25,318 nt of DNA. Origin: Kytococcus schroeteri. GTDB taxonomy: Bacteria; Actinomycetota; Actinomycetes; Actinomycetales; Dermatophilaceae. Numbering within the stretch: position 1 is the stretch's first letter; every line of letters begins with the position of its first letter. The stretch lies in the NCBI RefSeq assembly GCF_002847825.1, contig NZ_PKIZ01000024.1, positions 1-25,318 on the forward strand. The letters run 5' to 3'. Made by a program: the position numbers and the translations under genes. Under the pieces are notes generated by a model that was not told where the DNA came from, did not search any database, and saw only the letters and a list, made by a program, of their open reading frames with translations. Shown piece by piece: positions 1 to 9,400 of this stretch.

Positions 1-1
1 C

Positions 2-106
2 CTCCGAGGGTCCGCCCTCGGCTTCCGCAACCTGACCCACTACGTCGCCCGATCCCTCCTCGAAGCCGGCGGCTTCAGACCACGACTACACCCTCAGATC
101 GGATGA
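2..106 (+). CDS. ISL3-family transposase, C-terminal end (runs off the window)
   Basis: Frame 2 is open from the window edge to a TGA at 104-106 and encodes about 34 residues containing ALGFRNLTHYVARSLLEAGG, which I recognise as the C-terminal tail of ISL3-family DDE transposases. The N-terminal part and catalytic core lie outside the window. Only a few bases separate the stop codon from sequence that belongs to a different transposon (IS3 orfB on the other strand), so the expected ISL3 terminal inverted repeat is not visible. This end of the element therefore seems truncated or rearranged. Family assignment rests on a short stretch and my memory of the family. Confidence 0.6.
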   Translation, partial: LRGSALGFRNLTHYVARSLLEAGGFRPRLHPQIG

Positions 107-107
107 G

Positions 108-872
108 CCGCGAAAGCGCGGCAATAAGTGATGTCTGCCACCCAGAGCTGGTTCGGGGCCGTGGCAGTGGGGGCACCTGCCGCTTGCGGGGGGGAAAGTC
201 GCGTTCCACCAGGCCCGGCCGATGCTCCGACCCCTTGCCCGGCACCGTCGCCCGGGGGCCCATGGCCCGGCTGACACCACGCAGCCCATCGGCCCTCATG
301 AGGCGTTCCACGGTGCACCAGGCCGCGTCGATGCCTTCCCGGCGCAACCGGGCGTGGACCTTCCGGACCCCGTACACCCCATAGTGCTGCGCGTGGACCC
401 GCCGGACCTCCACCAGCAGTCGCGCGTCGCGCACCTCCCGCTTCGAGGGCTGCCCCGTGGCCGCGGCACAGTACGTGCTCGGAGCGATCTCCGTGCCCGC
501 CGTGGTGAGCGTGCGACAGATCGGCTCGACTCCGAACTCGCGCTTGTAGCGATCGATGAAGTCCACGACCACCGGTGTGGGCGGCCTGGCTCCGCCGCAA
601 AGAAAGCCGAGGCCGACCTCAGGATCGCGTTGGCCCACCGCAACCCACGGTTCTCCTTCTCCACCTCAGCCACCCTGACGGCCTCCAGCGAGGTCACCCC
701 CGGCACCGTGCCGGCATCAACCTCTACCTGGCGGACCCAGCTACGCAGAGACTCAGGGTGGACCCCGAGCTGATCACCGATGCGCTCGAACGCCCCTCGC
801 CACGTCACCGGGCCCTTGCGGGCCCCGCACCCTCATCCGCATCGCCCGCTCCCACAACTCACCGGGGTACAT
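108..872 (-). pseudogene. Decayed IS3-family transposase orfA/orfB remnant
   Basis: Read on the minus strand from an ATG at 872, this begins like an IS3 OrfA (MYPGELWERAM). A frameshift near 825 moves it into the frame encoding GDQLGVHPESLRSWVRQ and later NAILRSASAFFAAE, the hallmark end of OrfA. OrfB follows in another frame with VDFIDRYKREFGVEPICRTL and the HTH_21-like segment HYGVYGVRKVHARLRREG. A second frameshift near 170 separates this from APNQLWVADITYCRAFA, the first catalytic-Asp motif of the rve integrase core. The sequence then stops at the ISL3 tail, so most of the DDE core is missing. It cannot make an active transposase. The OrfA-OrfB frame change may be the family's normal programmed frameshift; the other two are lesions. 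Confidence 0.75.
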
Positions 873-920
873 CCGTGATGCCGGCACGCTCTGCATCCCT
901 CCGTGGGACCAGAGCCTCCA

Positions 921-1130
921 TCAAACCCGGGGCGATTCAGTCCTCTCAGCCATCTCCTGCCCAACCCGGCGCGCCTCATCCACTCGACCACTTGCCCAAG
1001 CAGGCGGATCCGGCCCCGGGCTTCGCGCAACCCGGTCGGCTCCTCCCGGCTCCTGCCGGGAGCGGGCCACGCGCACGACGTCCTCGCGGAACTCCTGGGG
1101 ACAGGAAGTGGGCACGGTGCACACCCCTCC
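921..1130 (-). pseudogene. Fragment of a second IS3-type orfA (degenerate)
   Basis: On the minus strand around 1050-1101 the frame encodes PQEFREDVVRVARSR, which resembles the N-terminus of another IS3-type OrfA (families beginning KYPxEFRxDVVRVAR). Downstream, weak similarity to the OrfA helix-turn-helix continues only by jumping frames, for example WMRRAGLGRR near 960-990. There is no intact start and no long open frame. It differs in sequence from the OrfA at 872 and so is probably a separate, older insertion. This is an inference from one short convincing motif; the boundaries are approximate. Confidence 0.4.
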
Positions 1131-1275
1131 AGGCCACCCCCACGGGCAAGCCAGACCAGGTGTCACCCATCGGTGCAGCAGGCCCAACCGGTGATGAGAA
1201 TCTACGGCAGCCCTGCTGACACTTTGTGTCTCACCTCACACTGCATCCACGGGAATGAACCGCGCCCTCCGCGTG

Positions 1276-1296
1276 GTTGAGCACATCAGACGCAAC
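1276..1296. promoter_or_regulatory. Degenerate HAIR operator (HspR site) upstream of dnaK
   Basis: GTTGAGC-N7-ACGCAAC matches the HspR-associated inverted repeat consensus CTTGAGT-N7-ACTCAAG at 5 of 7 positions in each arm, with exactly the right 7-bp spacer. It lies 87 bp upstream of the dnaK start. I could not place a confident -35/-10 pair around it. Apart from this site, the noncoding stretch 1131-1382 shows only the dnaK Shine-Dalgarno (AGGAGG, about 7 nt before the ATG). Confidence 0.6.
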
Positions 1297-1382
1297 TTTG
1301 GTGAGCGCCACTTTGACCGCCCGGTCGAGCGCTCCGCAGAGTTGCCCGCAGCAATCACCCGCGACAAGCAGGAGGTTCCCTC

Positions 1383-3260
<1,878 letters not shown>

Positions 3261-3266
3261 TCCACC

Positions 3267-3297
3267 GCGGGTGGGGCGGCCGGTCCGCCCCACCCGC
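3267..3297 (+). terminator. Strong hairpin just after dnaK (attenuator or terminator)
   Basis: A perfect 13-bp GC-rich stem (3267-3279 with 3285-3297) and a 5-nt loop begin six bases after the dnaK stop. There is no T-tract, as is common for actinobacterial terminators. A further 14-bp palindrome (3298-3311) follows. The position suggests partial termination or 3'-end stabilisation of dnaK mRNA before grpE. Confidence 0.7.
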
Positions 3298-3329
3298 CTC
3301 ACCGCGGTGAGCCGTGGTTGATGCCGTGA

Positions 3330-3360
3330 GCCCTCGGGGCGGGATCCCCGCCCCGAGGGC
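3330..3360 (+). terminator. Second strong hairpin in the dnaK-grpE gap
   Basis: A 14-bp perfect stem (3330-3343 with 3347-3360) and a 3-nt loop sit just upstream of the grpE ribosome site (AGGAGGT near 3369). With the hairpin at 3267 it makes two stable structures in a 120-bp intergenic gap, consistent with expressing dnaK more strongly than the downstream genes. Confidence 0.65.
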
Positions 3361-3380
3361 GCTGACCCAGGAGGTGGCCG

Positions 3381-4022
3381 ATGGCCGACCAGGACAAGAA
3401 CCCCCAGAACCCCGACGCCCCCGAGCACGACGGCGTCTCCCAACCCGGATCGGTGGAGGACGCCCCGACCCCGCAGGACGCCGCGGACGCCGAGCAGGCC
3501 GTCACCGAGGCGACCGCCGAGCCGCAGGGGGCGGCCACCGGTGAGCAGGACGCCGCGGACCAGCTGGCCGAGGAGGCCGACGCGCCGCACCCGGACACGC
3601 TGCTGGCCGCCGAGCGCCTGGAGGACCTGCGCCGTGCACAGGCCGACCACGTGAACTACCGCAACCGCATGGAGCGGGAGCGCGCCAAGGACAAGGACGC
3701 GACCATCGGCAGCGTCGTCGAGGCGCTCATCCCGGTGCTCGACGACGTGCACATGGCGCGTGAGCACGGGGAGCTCGAGGACGGCCCGATGGCCGCCATC
3801 GCCACCAAGCTCGAGACCACGCTGGAGCGCTTCGGCGTGCGCAAGCTGGGCGAGGCCGGCGAGGAGTTCGACCCGAACGTGCACGAGGCCCTCATGCACA
3901 CCGAGGCCGAGCTCCCGGAGGGCACCACCGCCACCACCGTGGTGCAGGTGATGCAGCCCGGCTTCGCCGTGGGGGAGCGCGTCGTGCGCGCCGCCCGCGT
4001 CGCCGTGGCCGACCCGGCCTGA
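3381..4022 (+). CDS. grpE: Nucleotide exchange factor GrpE
   Basis: A 213-residue GrpE, the dimeric co-chaperone that releases ADP from DnaK. The first 65 or so residues are low-complexity and acidic, rich in Ala, Asp, Glu and Gln, as in many actinobacterial GrpEs. Then comes the long dimerising helix (about 70-110, including DHVNYRNRMERERAKDKDA). The C-terminal beta domain ends in the family signature-like VVQVMQPGFAVGERVVRAA. The ATG follows AGGAGGT at good spacing. It is the second gene of the operon, after two intergenic hairpins, with dnaJ 46 bp downstream. The gene looks intact. Confidence 0.95.
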   Translation: MADQDKNPQNPDAPEHDGVSQPGSVEDAPTPQDAADAEQAVTEATAEPQGAATGEQDAADQLAEEADAPHPDTLLAAERLEDLRRAQADHVNYRNRMERERAKDKDATIGSVVEALIPVLDDVHMAREHGELEDGPMAAIATKLETTLERFGVRKLGEAGEEFDPNVHEALMHTEAELPEGTTATTVVQVMQPGFAVGERVVRAARVAVADPA

Positions 4023-4068
4023 TCCCCACCGGGGTCAGGCCCCAGAACCGATCTCGCGAGGAGGCGTG

Positions 4069-5139
4069 ATGGCGAGCCAGGACTGGTTCGAGAAGGATTT
4101 CTACAAGACCCTGGGCGTCTCGCCCGATGCCGACGACGCCGAGATCAAGAAGGCCTACCGCAAGCTCGCACGGGCCAACCACCCCGACCAGCACCCCGGT
4201 GACGAGGCGGCCGAGCAGCGGTTCAAGGACATCGGCGAGGCCTACCAGGTGCTCTCCGACGCCGAGAGCCGCAACGAGTACGACGCCGTCCGGCAGATGG
4301 CCGCCGGCGGTGCCCGCTTCACCGCGGGCGCCGGAGGCCCCGGTGGTGGAGCCGGCGGGTTCGAGGACCTGTTCTCCGCCTTCGGTGGTGGTGGCCCCGC
4401 CGGCGGCCAGCGGGTGCGTTACAGCACCGGCGGCCCCGGCGGCCAGCAGATGGGCGGTGAGGACCTCGAGGACATCCTGCGCATGTTCGGCGCCGCCGGT
4501 GGTGGCGGTGGCTTCGGTGGTGCGGGCGGCGGCTTCGGCGGCCAGCCCGGTTTCGGTCCGGGCGGTGCCGGCCCCCGGCAGGCACCCCCGCAGCGGGGCG
4601 AGAACCTGGACGCCCAGGTGACGGTCGGGTTCCACCAGGCGATGGCCGGTGACAAGGCCACCGTGCGCCAGGCCGACGGGCAGACGACCACCATCAAGGT
4701 GCCCGCGGGCGTGAAGGACGGACAGAGGATCCGTCTCAAGGGCCGGGGTCACCCCAGCCCCACCGGTGGGCCGGCCGGTGACCTGATGATCACCGTTCAC
4801 GTCCGGCCGCACGAGGTGTACCGCCGCGAGGGGGACGACCTCGTGCTCGACCTACCGGTCACCTTCGCCGAGGCCGCTCTCGGTGCCGTGGTGAGCGTCC
4901 CCACCTGGGACGGTCAGAGCGTGAAGGTGAAGGTCGCCCCCGGCACGCCGTCGGGCCGCCGCCTGCGCCTCCGCGGACGGGGCGCGCCCACCAAGAACGG
5001 TGCCGGCGATCTGCTGGCCGAGGTGCACGTCACCGTCCCGACGGACCTCACCGACGCTCAGCGTGAGGCCGTCGAGACCCTGCGCGCGGCCGACGAGTCC
5101 GATCCGCGGGCCGACCTCGCGACCCGCGCGGCGTCATGA
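4069..5139 (+). CDS. dnaJ: DnaJ-type co-chaperone lacking the zinc-finger domain
   Basis: A 356-residue J-protein that delivers substrates to DnaK and stimulates its ATPase. The J domain spans about residues 4-70 with the essential HPD triad at 38-40. A long Gly/Ala/Phe-rich region (about 85-180, with GGGG, GFGG and GGFGGQ runs) leads straight into the C-terminal beta-sandwich domains (about 185-335). There are no CxxCxGxG repeats, so this is a class B, CbpA-like architecture, not a classical zinc-finger DnaJ. I chose the ATG at 4069, four bases after GAGGAGG; a GTG at 4066 is too close to the ribosome site. Its stop overlaps the hspR start (ATGA), implying translational coupling. Confidence 0.93.
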   Translation: MASQDWFEKDFYKTLGVSPDADDAEIKKAYRKLARANHPDQHPGDEAAEQRFKDIGEAYQVLSDAESRNEYDAVRQMAAGGARFTAGAGGPGGGAGGFEDLFSAFGGGGPAGGQRVRYSTGGPGGQQMGGEDLEDILRMFGAAGGGGGFGGAGGGFGGQPGFGPGGAGPRQAPPQRGENLDAQVTVGFHQAMAGDKATVRQADGQTTTIKVPAGVKDGQRIRLKGRGHPSPTGGPAGDLMITVHVRPHEVYRREGDDLVLDLPVTFAEAALGAVVSVPTWDGQSVKVKVAPGTPSGRRLRLRGRGAPTKNGAGDLLAEVHVTVPTDLTDAQREAVETLRAADESDPRADLATRAAS

Positions 5140-5606
5140 CCCGTCGACCGGGCGCGGCTGCAGGGGGCGGGCGTGACCGTTCCCCCGACACGCGCCCGGT
5201 CTACGTCATCTCCGTGGCGGCCGAGCTGACGGGCATGCACGCCCAGACGCTGCGCCAGTACGACCGCATGGGCTTGGTCTCGCCCAGCCGTGCGCGGGGC
5301 GGCGGGCGGCGCTACTCGGAGGCCGACGTGGAGCAACTGCGGGAGGTGCAGCGTCTCTCCGCCGAGGAGGGCATCTCCCTGGCGGGCATCCGCCGCATCA
5401 TGGAGCTCACGCGCCTCACCGAGGAGATGGCCGAGCGCATGGCCGAGATGGAGGCCGAGCTGCACCGGGCCCGCGCCGTCCTCGATGCGGGACAGCGCGT
5501 CTTCGCCGCCGGCCGCCGGGGCGAGGCCGAGGCGGTGCGTCAGGGCCAGCGGCCGGCCCGCCCCGCCACCGGCCGCGAGCTCACCCTCTGGCGCCCCCTG
5601 CGCTGA
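5136..5606 (+). CDS. hspR: Heat-shock repressor HspR (MerR family)
   Basis: A 156-residue MerR-family regulator. The winged-helix DNA-binding domain starts at about residue 21 (PVYVISVAAELTGMHAQTLR, then QYDRMGLVSPSRARGGGRRY). A helical segment follows (about 86-120, Glu/Met-rich, likely coiled coil), and the C-terminus ends in ELTLWRPLR, like the hydrophobic tail of HspR proteins. In actinobacteria HspR binds HAIR sites and represses the dnaK operon and clpB, using DnaK as co-repressor (established knowledge). This window carries HAIR matches ahead of both dnaK and clpB. It overlaps dnaJ by 4 bp (ATGA). The converging small gene ends only 4 bp away. Confidence 0.95.
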   Translation: MTRRPGAAAGGGRDRSPDTRPVYVISVAAELTGMHAQTLRQYDRMGLVSPSRARGGGRRYSEADVEQLREVQRLSAEEGISLAGIRRIMELTRLTEEMAERMAEMEAELHRARAVLDAGQRVFAAGRRGEAEAVRQGQRPARPATGRELTLWRPLR

Positions 5607-5610
5607 GCCG

Positions 5611-5742
5611 TCAGGTGCGGGATCGCCCGTGCTGGGCCCAGGCGGCGAGCGCCAGGTTGACCACGACGGGCGCCACCCACAGGTCCGCTGCGTAGTCGTC
5701 GAGCGGTCCACTTCCCTCGTGCGACGTCACATCCACCTCCAT
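5611..5742 (-). CDS. Small hypothetical protein (43 aa) with a hydrophobic C-terminal segment
   Basis: I do not recognise this family. The frame from the ATG at 5742 encodes an acidic N-terminus (MEVDVTSHEGSGPLDDYAA) followed by LWVAPVVVNLALAAWA, a possible single membrane helix, then a basic tail. It lies 28 bp downstream of the I9 lipoprotein gene on the same strand and could be co-transcribed with it. It converges on hspR with a 4-bp gap. The ribosome site is weak (GAG in CACGAGCG). The codon pattern and clean fit between neighbours support a gene, but its size keeps confidence moderate. Confidence 0.45.
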   Translation of the reverse strand: MEVDVTSHEGSGPLDDYAADLWVAPVVVNLALAAWAQHGRSRT

Positions 5743-5770
5743 CGCTCGTGACGGACCGAGGGTCTCGCGC

Positions 5771-6361
5771 TCAGGTGGCGCTGGGACCGGGGACCTCGGG
5801 GATGCTGACCATGCGGTCCTTCTCGACCGACAGCACGTCGGGGTCGGACCGCAGCTCCTCCGCTTGGGCGGCCGTGGCCCGGACGGCGAGGCCACCAACG
5901 GTGCTGTAGCGCGAACTCACCTCGAGGCCGCGCTCCTCGAACTGGGCGGCCTTCCGGTCCACCTGGCGGCGTACCGCCTCCTTGCGGGCGGCCGGGTCGG
6001 AGACGCCCTCGGGCGGGGCGAACATCACGAGGTAGGTGGTCACGGAGTCCTCCGGGCCGTCGTCGGACGGGCTGGTCCCGTCGGACGGGCTGGTGGGTGC
6101 GGGGCTGGTGGGCGTCGGGCTCGAGGGCGAGGGGCTGCCCCCGTCGGACGGGCTGGTGGGTGCGGGGCTGGTGGGCGTCGGGCTCGAGGGCGAGGTGGGG
6201 CTCGGCGAGGGGCTGCCCCCGTCCGAGGGGCCCGGTGCCGGCTCCGTCGAGCTCGGCGTCGAACTCGACGGGTCGTCGGCCCCCTGCCCGTCGCACCCGG
6301 CCAGGGGGAGCAGGCCCATCAGGGCGACGACGGCGATCGCTGCGCGCGGGTGCTGGTTCAT
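5771..6361 (-). CDS. Lipoprotein with Ser/Pro linker and stand-alone inhibitor I9 (subtilase propeptide-like) domain
   Basis: A 196-residue predicted lipoprotein. A signal peptide ends in the lipobox LAGC, with Cys23 as the lipidation site. Residues 24-106 are a low-complexity Ser/Pro/Thr linker containing a nearly exact 21-residue tandem repeat. Residues 107-187 resemble the I9 propeptide fold of S8 proteases (TTYLVMFAPPEG, then GLEVSSRYSTVGGLAVRATA and DPDVLSVEKDRMV). There is no protease domain. I9 domains chaperone and inhibit their cognate subtilases (established), so a membrane-tethered inhibitor or folding helper for the neighbouring proteases is plausible (inference). I chose the ATG at 6361 because it gives a proper signal peptide. 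It lies downstream of the large protease gene but is separated from it by a strong terminator, so it probably has its own promoter. Confidence 0.85.
   Translation of the reverse strand: MNQHPRAAIAVVALMGLLPLAGCDGQGADDPSSSTPSSTEPAPGPSDGGSPSPSPTSPSSPTPTSPAPTSPSDGGSPSPSSPTPTSPAPTSPSDGTSPSDDGPEDSVTTYLVMFAPPEGVSDPAARKEAVRRQVDRKAAQFEERGLEVSSRYSTVGGLAVRATAAQAEELRSDPDVLSVEKDRMVSIPEVPGPSAT
6077..6195. repeat. 63-bp tandem repeat, two copies, inside the lipoprotein gene
   Basis: Two near-identical copies start at 6077 and 6140, a 63-bp period (21 codons). They encode the Ser/Pro/Thr linker motif SPTPTSPAPTSPSDG. A partial third copy flanks them. The in-frame length suggests linker expansion by slippage. 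Confidence 0.8.
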
Positions 6362-6394
6362 GTACCCAGTGTGCCCCTCGCCGGCGCACAGGGG

Positions 6395-6428
6395 AAGGCC
6401 CCGACCGGATGGTTCCGGTCGAGGCCTT
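6395..6428 (-). terminator. Terminator of the large S8 protease gene
   Basis: Arms 6395-6408 and 6415-6428 form a 14-bp stem with one mismatch and a 6-nt loop, about 50 bp past the protease stop on the minus strand, followed by TTCCCC. The arm contains GGCCCCGACC, also seen in the terminators after the other two proteases. Confidence 0.75.
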
Positions 6429-6478
6429 CGTCGTGGTCCGGTGGCGGCGCGATGGGGGTGGGCCACCACCGGGGTACA

Positions 6479-9400
6479 TCACAGGCCCAGCAGGTCCTTG
6501 AGCGCGTCCTCCACGTCCTGCGAGACGGCGGCCGTGCTGCCCAGCACCACGGTCTGGGTCGGGTGGGCGGCCACGTGGTCACCCACCACCTTCAGCAGGC
6601 GGTCCGGGCGGGTCAGCAGCAGCGGGCCGCCCTCCTTGGCCGCCAGGGCGCCACCGGTCAGGGCGTCCGGGTAGTCCGCACCGGTGGCCACGGCGGTGAA
6701 GTCGTAGCCGGCGGGGAACTGCTTGGCCACCTCGACGGCCGTGGCGTAGCGGTTGGGGCCGGCCAGACGCTCGGTGGCACCCAGCTCGTCGGCCACCTTC
6801 TGCGAGACCACGTCGTCGCCGCCCAGCACCACGACCTTCTTCGGCGCGAGCGAGCGCACCGCGTTGCGGGTCACGGGCAGCACCTTGTCGCCACGGGTCA
6901 GCAGCACCGGCACGTCCTTCGAGCCGGCCAGGGCCGAGCCGGCCAGCGCGTCGGCGAAGGCCTTGTCGTCACCGGAGGCCACGTACAGCGTGTCCACGCC
7001 GGTGCCGAAGTCCTTGGCCACGTTGGCGCTGGTCTCGTAGCGGTTGGCGCCGGAGATGCGCTCCACCGACAGACCGCTGGCCTCCAGCTCGTCGGCCACC
7101 TTCGCCGAGACGGCGGTCTCGCCACCCACCAGGATGACGCGCTTGGCGCCCAGAGCCTTGAGCGCCTCGGTGGTCTGGGCCGGGATGCGGTCCTGACGGG
7201 TCAGCAGCACCGGCACCTCCTTGCCGTCCTCGTCGGGCATCGACTGCGTGCGCACCATGCCGGAGCCGGCTGCGGCCGTGCTCGACATCGCGTCGGCGAA
7301 GCCCTGGCCGGAGGCCATGTAGACCGTCTCGGAGGTACCGAACTCCTTGGCCACCTCGGCGGCCGTGGCGTAGCGGTCACGTCCCTCGAGGCGGCGCAGG
7401 CTCGGCTCGGGGGTCTCCTCCTGGCCGGGCTCGAGCAGCACGTAGGTCTCGCCCAGCATCGGGTAGCTGCGGCCCACGTCGGTGGTGGTCACCTTGCCGA
7501 ACCAGGCCTTGGAGGTGTCGTCCACGGAGATCTTGCCCGGGATCTTCTGCTCCACGCCGGCCTTCAGGCTGAAGGGGTTGGCGAAGGTCAGGTTGCCCGC
7601 GTCGCCCTTCTCCGGCAGCACGAAGCTGCGCAGGGTCACGCCGGTCTTCGTCGCGCCCTTCAGGTCGTAGGCCTGCACGTGCACCGTGTAGTCGTCCTGC
7701 AGCAGCAGGGTCGGGATGAGGATGCGCTCGGCCGCGCCGGCGGTGGCCGCCTGGCCCACCTTGAGGCTGGTGCCCTTGTAGGTGACGAAGAGGTCGAGGT
7801 CCACCGACGGGTCGTCGGGGATGATCTCGGTCCACAGCGAGCCGTAGCGCGGTCCGGCGAAGTCCCAGCGCAGGTTGTTGGGGTCGTCCACCACCAGCTC
7901 GTTGCGGTTGGAGGGCATGCCCACCTCGCCGCGCACCTCCACGGCGGGCACGAGGCCACGCGTGGACAGGTTGACGTCGCGGTCGCGGCCGGCCGTCATC
8001 GGGATGGTGAGTTCCTCGTCGGTGCTCTTGCCCTTCACCAGGCTGGGCGCCTTGAGCTCACCGGCACGCACGGCGATGGGGGAGCGCACGTCGTTCTGGC
8101 CGGCGGCCGACCAGGTGAGCGAGCCCTTGGCCCATGCGTCCTTGGCCAGGGTGAGGTTCTTGAAGGTGATCTTCACCTCCGCCGACTCGCCCGGCTTCAG
8201 CGAGACGGTGGACGGGCTCACGGTGGTCTGCACGCCGTCCACACCGGACACCTTGGCGGTCCACGTGGTGGCCTTGCCGGTGGTGTTGGTGACGGTGCGC
8301 GTGACGGTCTTCTGGCCCAGCAGCTGGCCCACGGCGATCGAGGCCTGGTTGAGGTCCGAGGCGTCGATGGGGTTGTCCGAGACGGGCTTGCCGCCGCGGG
8401 TCACGCCCTGGCCGGCCAGGAAGTCCCACCAGTCCTGCTCGCCGGCGTCGTAGACGAGGCCGGGGGAGAGCATCTTCCGCGGCTCCACGAACCCGGCGCC
8501 GGTGGCGAACGGGTCGTTGCTGGCGGCGCTCGCGTGGTCGCGGGCGGTGGTCATGATGGCCGACTTGACCGCCATCGGGGACCACTCGGGGTTGGCCTGC
8601 TTGACCAGCGCGGCGAGGCCCGCGATGTGCGGGGAGCTCATGGACGTGCCGGAGCTGTAGTTCCACACGTCGGCGCCGCGCTCGGGGGTGGCGTAGGCCG
8701 CGAGCACGCCCACGCCGGGGGCGGACACGTCGGGCTTGAGGATGTCGCCCTCGCCGCCCAGTGACGGGCCGCGCGAGGAGAACCCGGCGATCTCGGGCAC
8801 CTGGGTGGTGGAGCCCTCGTTGGTCTCGAGCATCTCCGCGGTGGCGCCCTCCTGCTGGGCGTAGGCCCGGATGGCGTCGCGGTGGGTGTGCGAGAGGTGC
8901 ACGGTGGGGATGACGTGTGCGTCGGTGTCCAGCGAGCTGTCGCTGGTGTTCACCAGCACCATGCCCACGCCACCGGCCTTGGCCACCACGTCCGACTTCT
9001 CGGTGCGGGCGTTCTCGCCGCGGTCGCAGACCACGATCTTGCCGGCCACCTTGGCCGGGTCCAGGGTGCCGGGGAAGCACAGCGCGGCCTTGGCCGGGTC
9101 GGCCCCGGCGGCGGCCACGTCCTCGGCGAGCACCAGCGGGGAGCTCGGCAGGGCCTTGGTGATGGAGGCACCGATGTAGCGCTTGCCGTCACCGGTCACC
9201 ACGGTGTTCTCGGACACGCGGTGCGTGGAGGCGGCCACCGTGGTGAGCCACGGGGAGGGGTGGTTGGTGGTGGACGCCTTGGGGCCGGAGTTGCCCGAGG
9301 AGGCCGCCACGAAGATGCCGTGGGCGGCGGCGTTCATGAAGGCGATCTCGACCGGGTCCACGTAGTTGCTCGAGGTCCCGGAGATGGAGTAGTTGATGAC

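Noticed and set aside
107..122. Hairpin (6-bp arms, loop AAAG) as a terminator after the ISL3 transposase
   Set aside because: It lies inside the RAFAA codons of the IS3 orfB remnant and is short, so it is probably a coding coincidence.
1131..1382. CIRCE operator or a clear -35/-10 promoter for dnaK
   Set aside because: No TTAGCACTC-type repeat is present, and no hexamer pair with acceptable spacing convinced me; only the HAIR-like site is reported.
4020..4037. Terminator between grpE and dnaJ
   Set aside because: The inverted repeat has only short arms and a bulged base; too weak to call.
6479..7380. S-layer homology (SLH) domains on the protease
   Set aside because: The repeats carry RYATA/RYETS, FADA/YPDA and LLTR motifs of CWB2 (PF04122-type), not SLH.
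5864..8764. Long plus-strand open frame opposite the lipoprotein and large protease
   Set aside because: Gly/Val/His/Arg-rich antisense composition without domains; the minus strand encodes clear, complete proteins.
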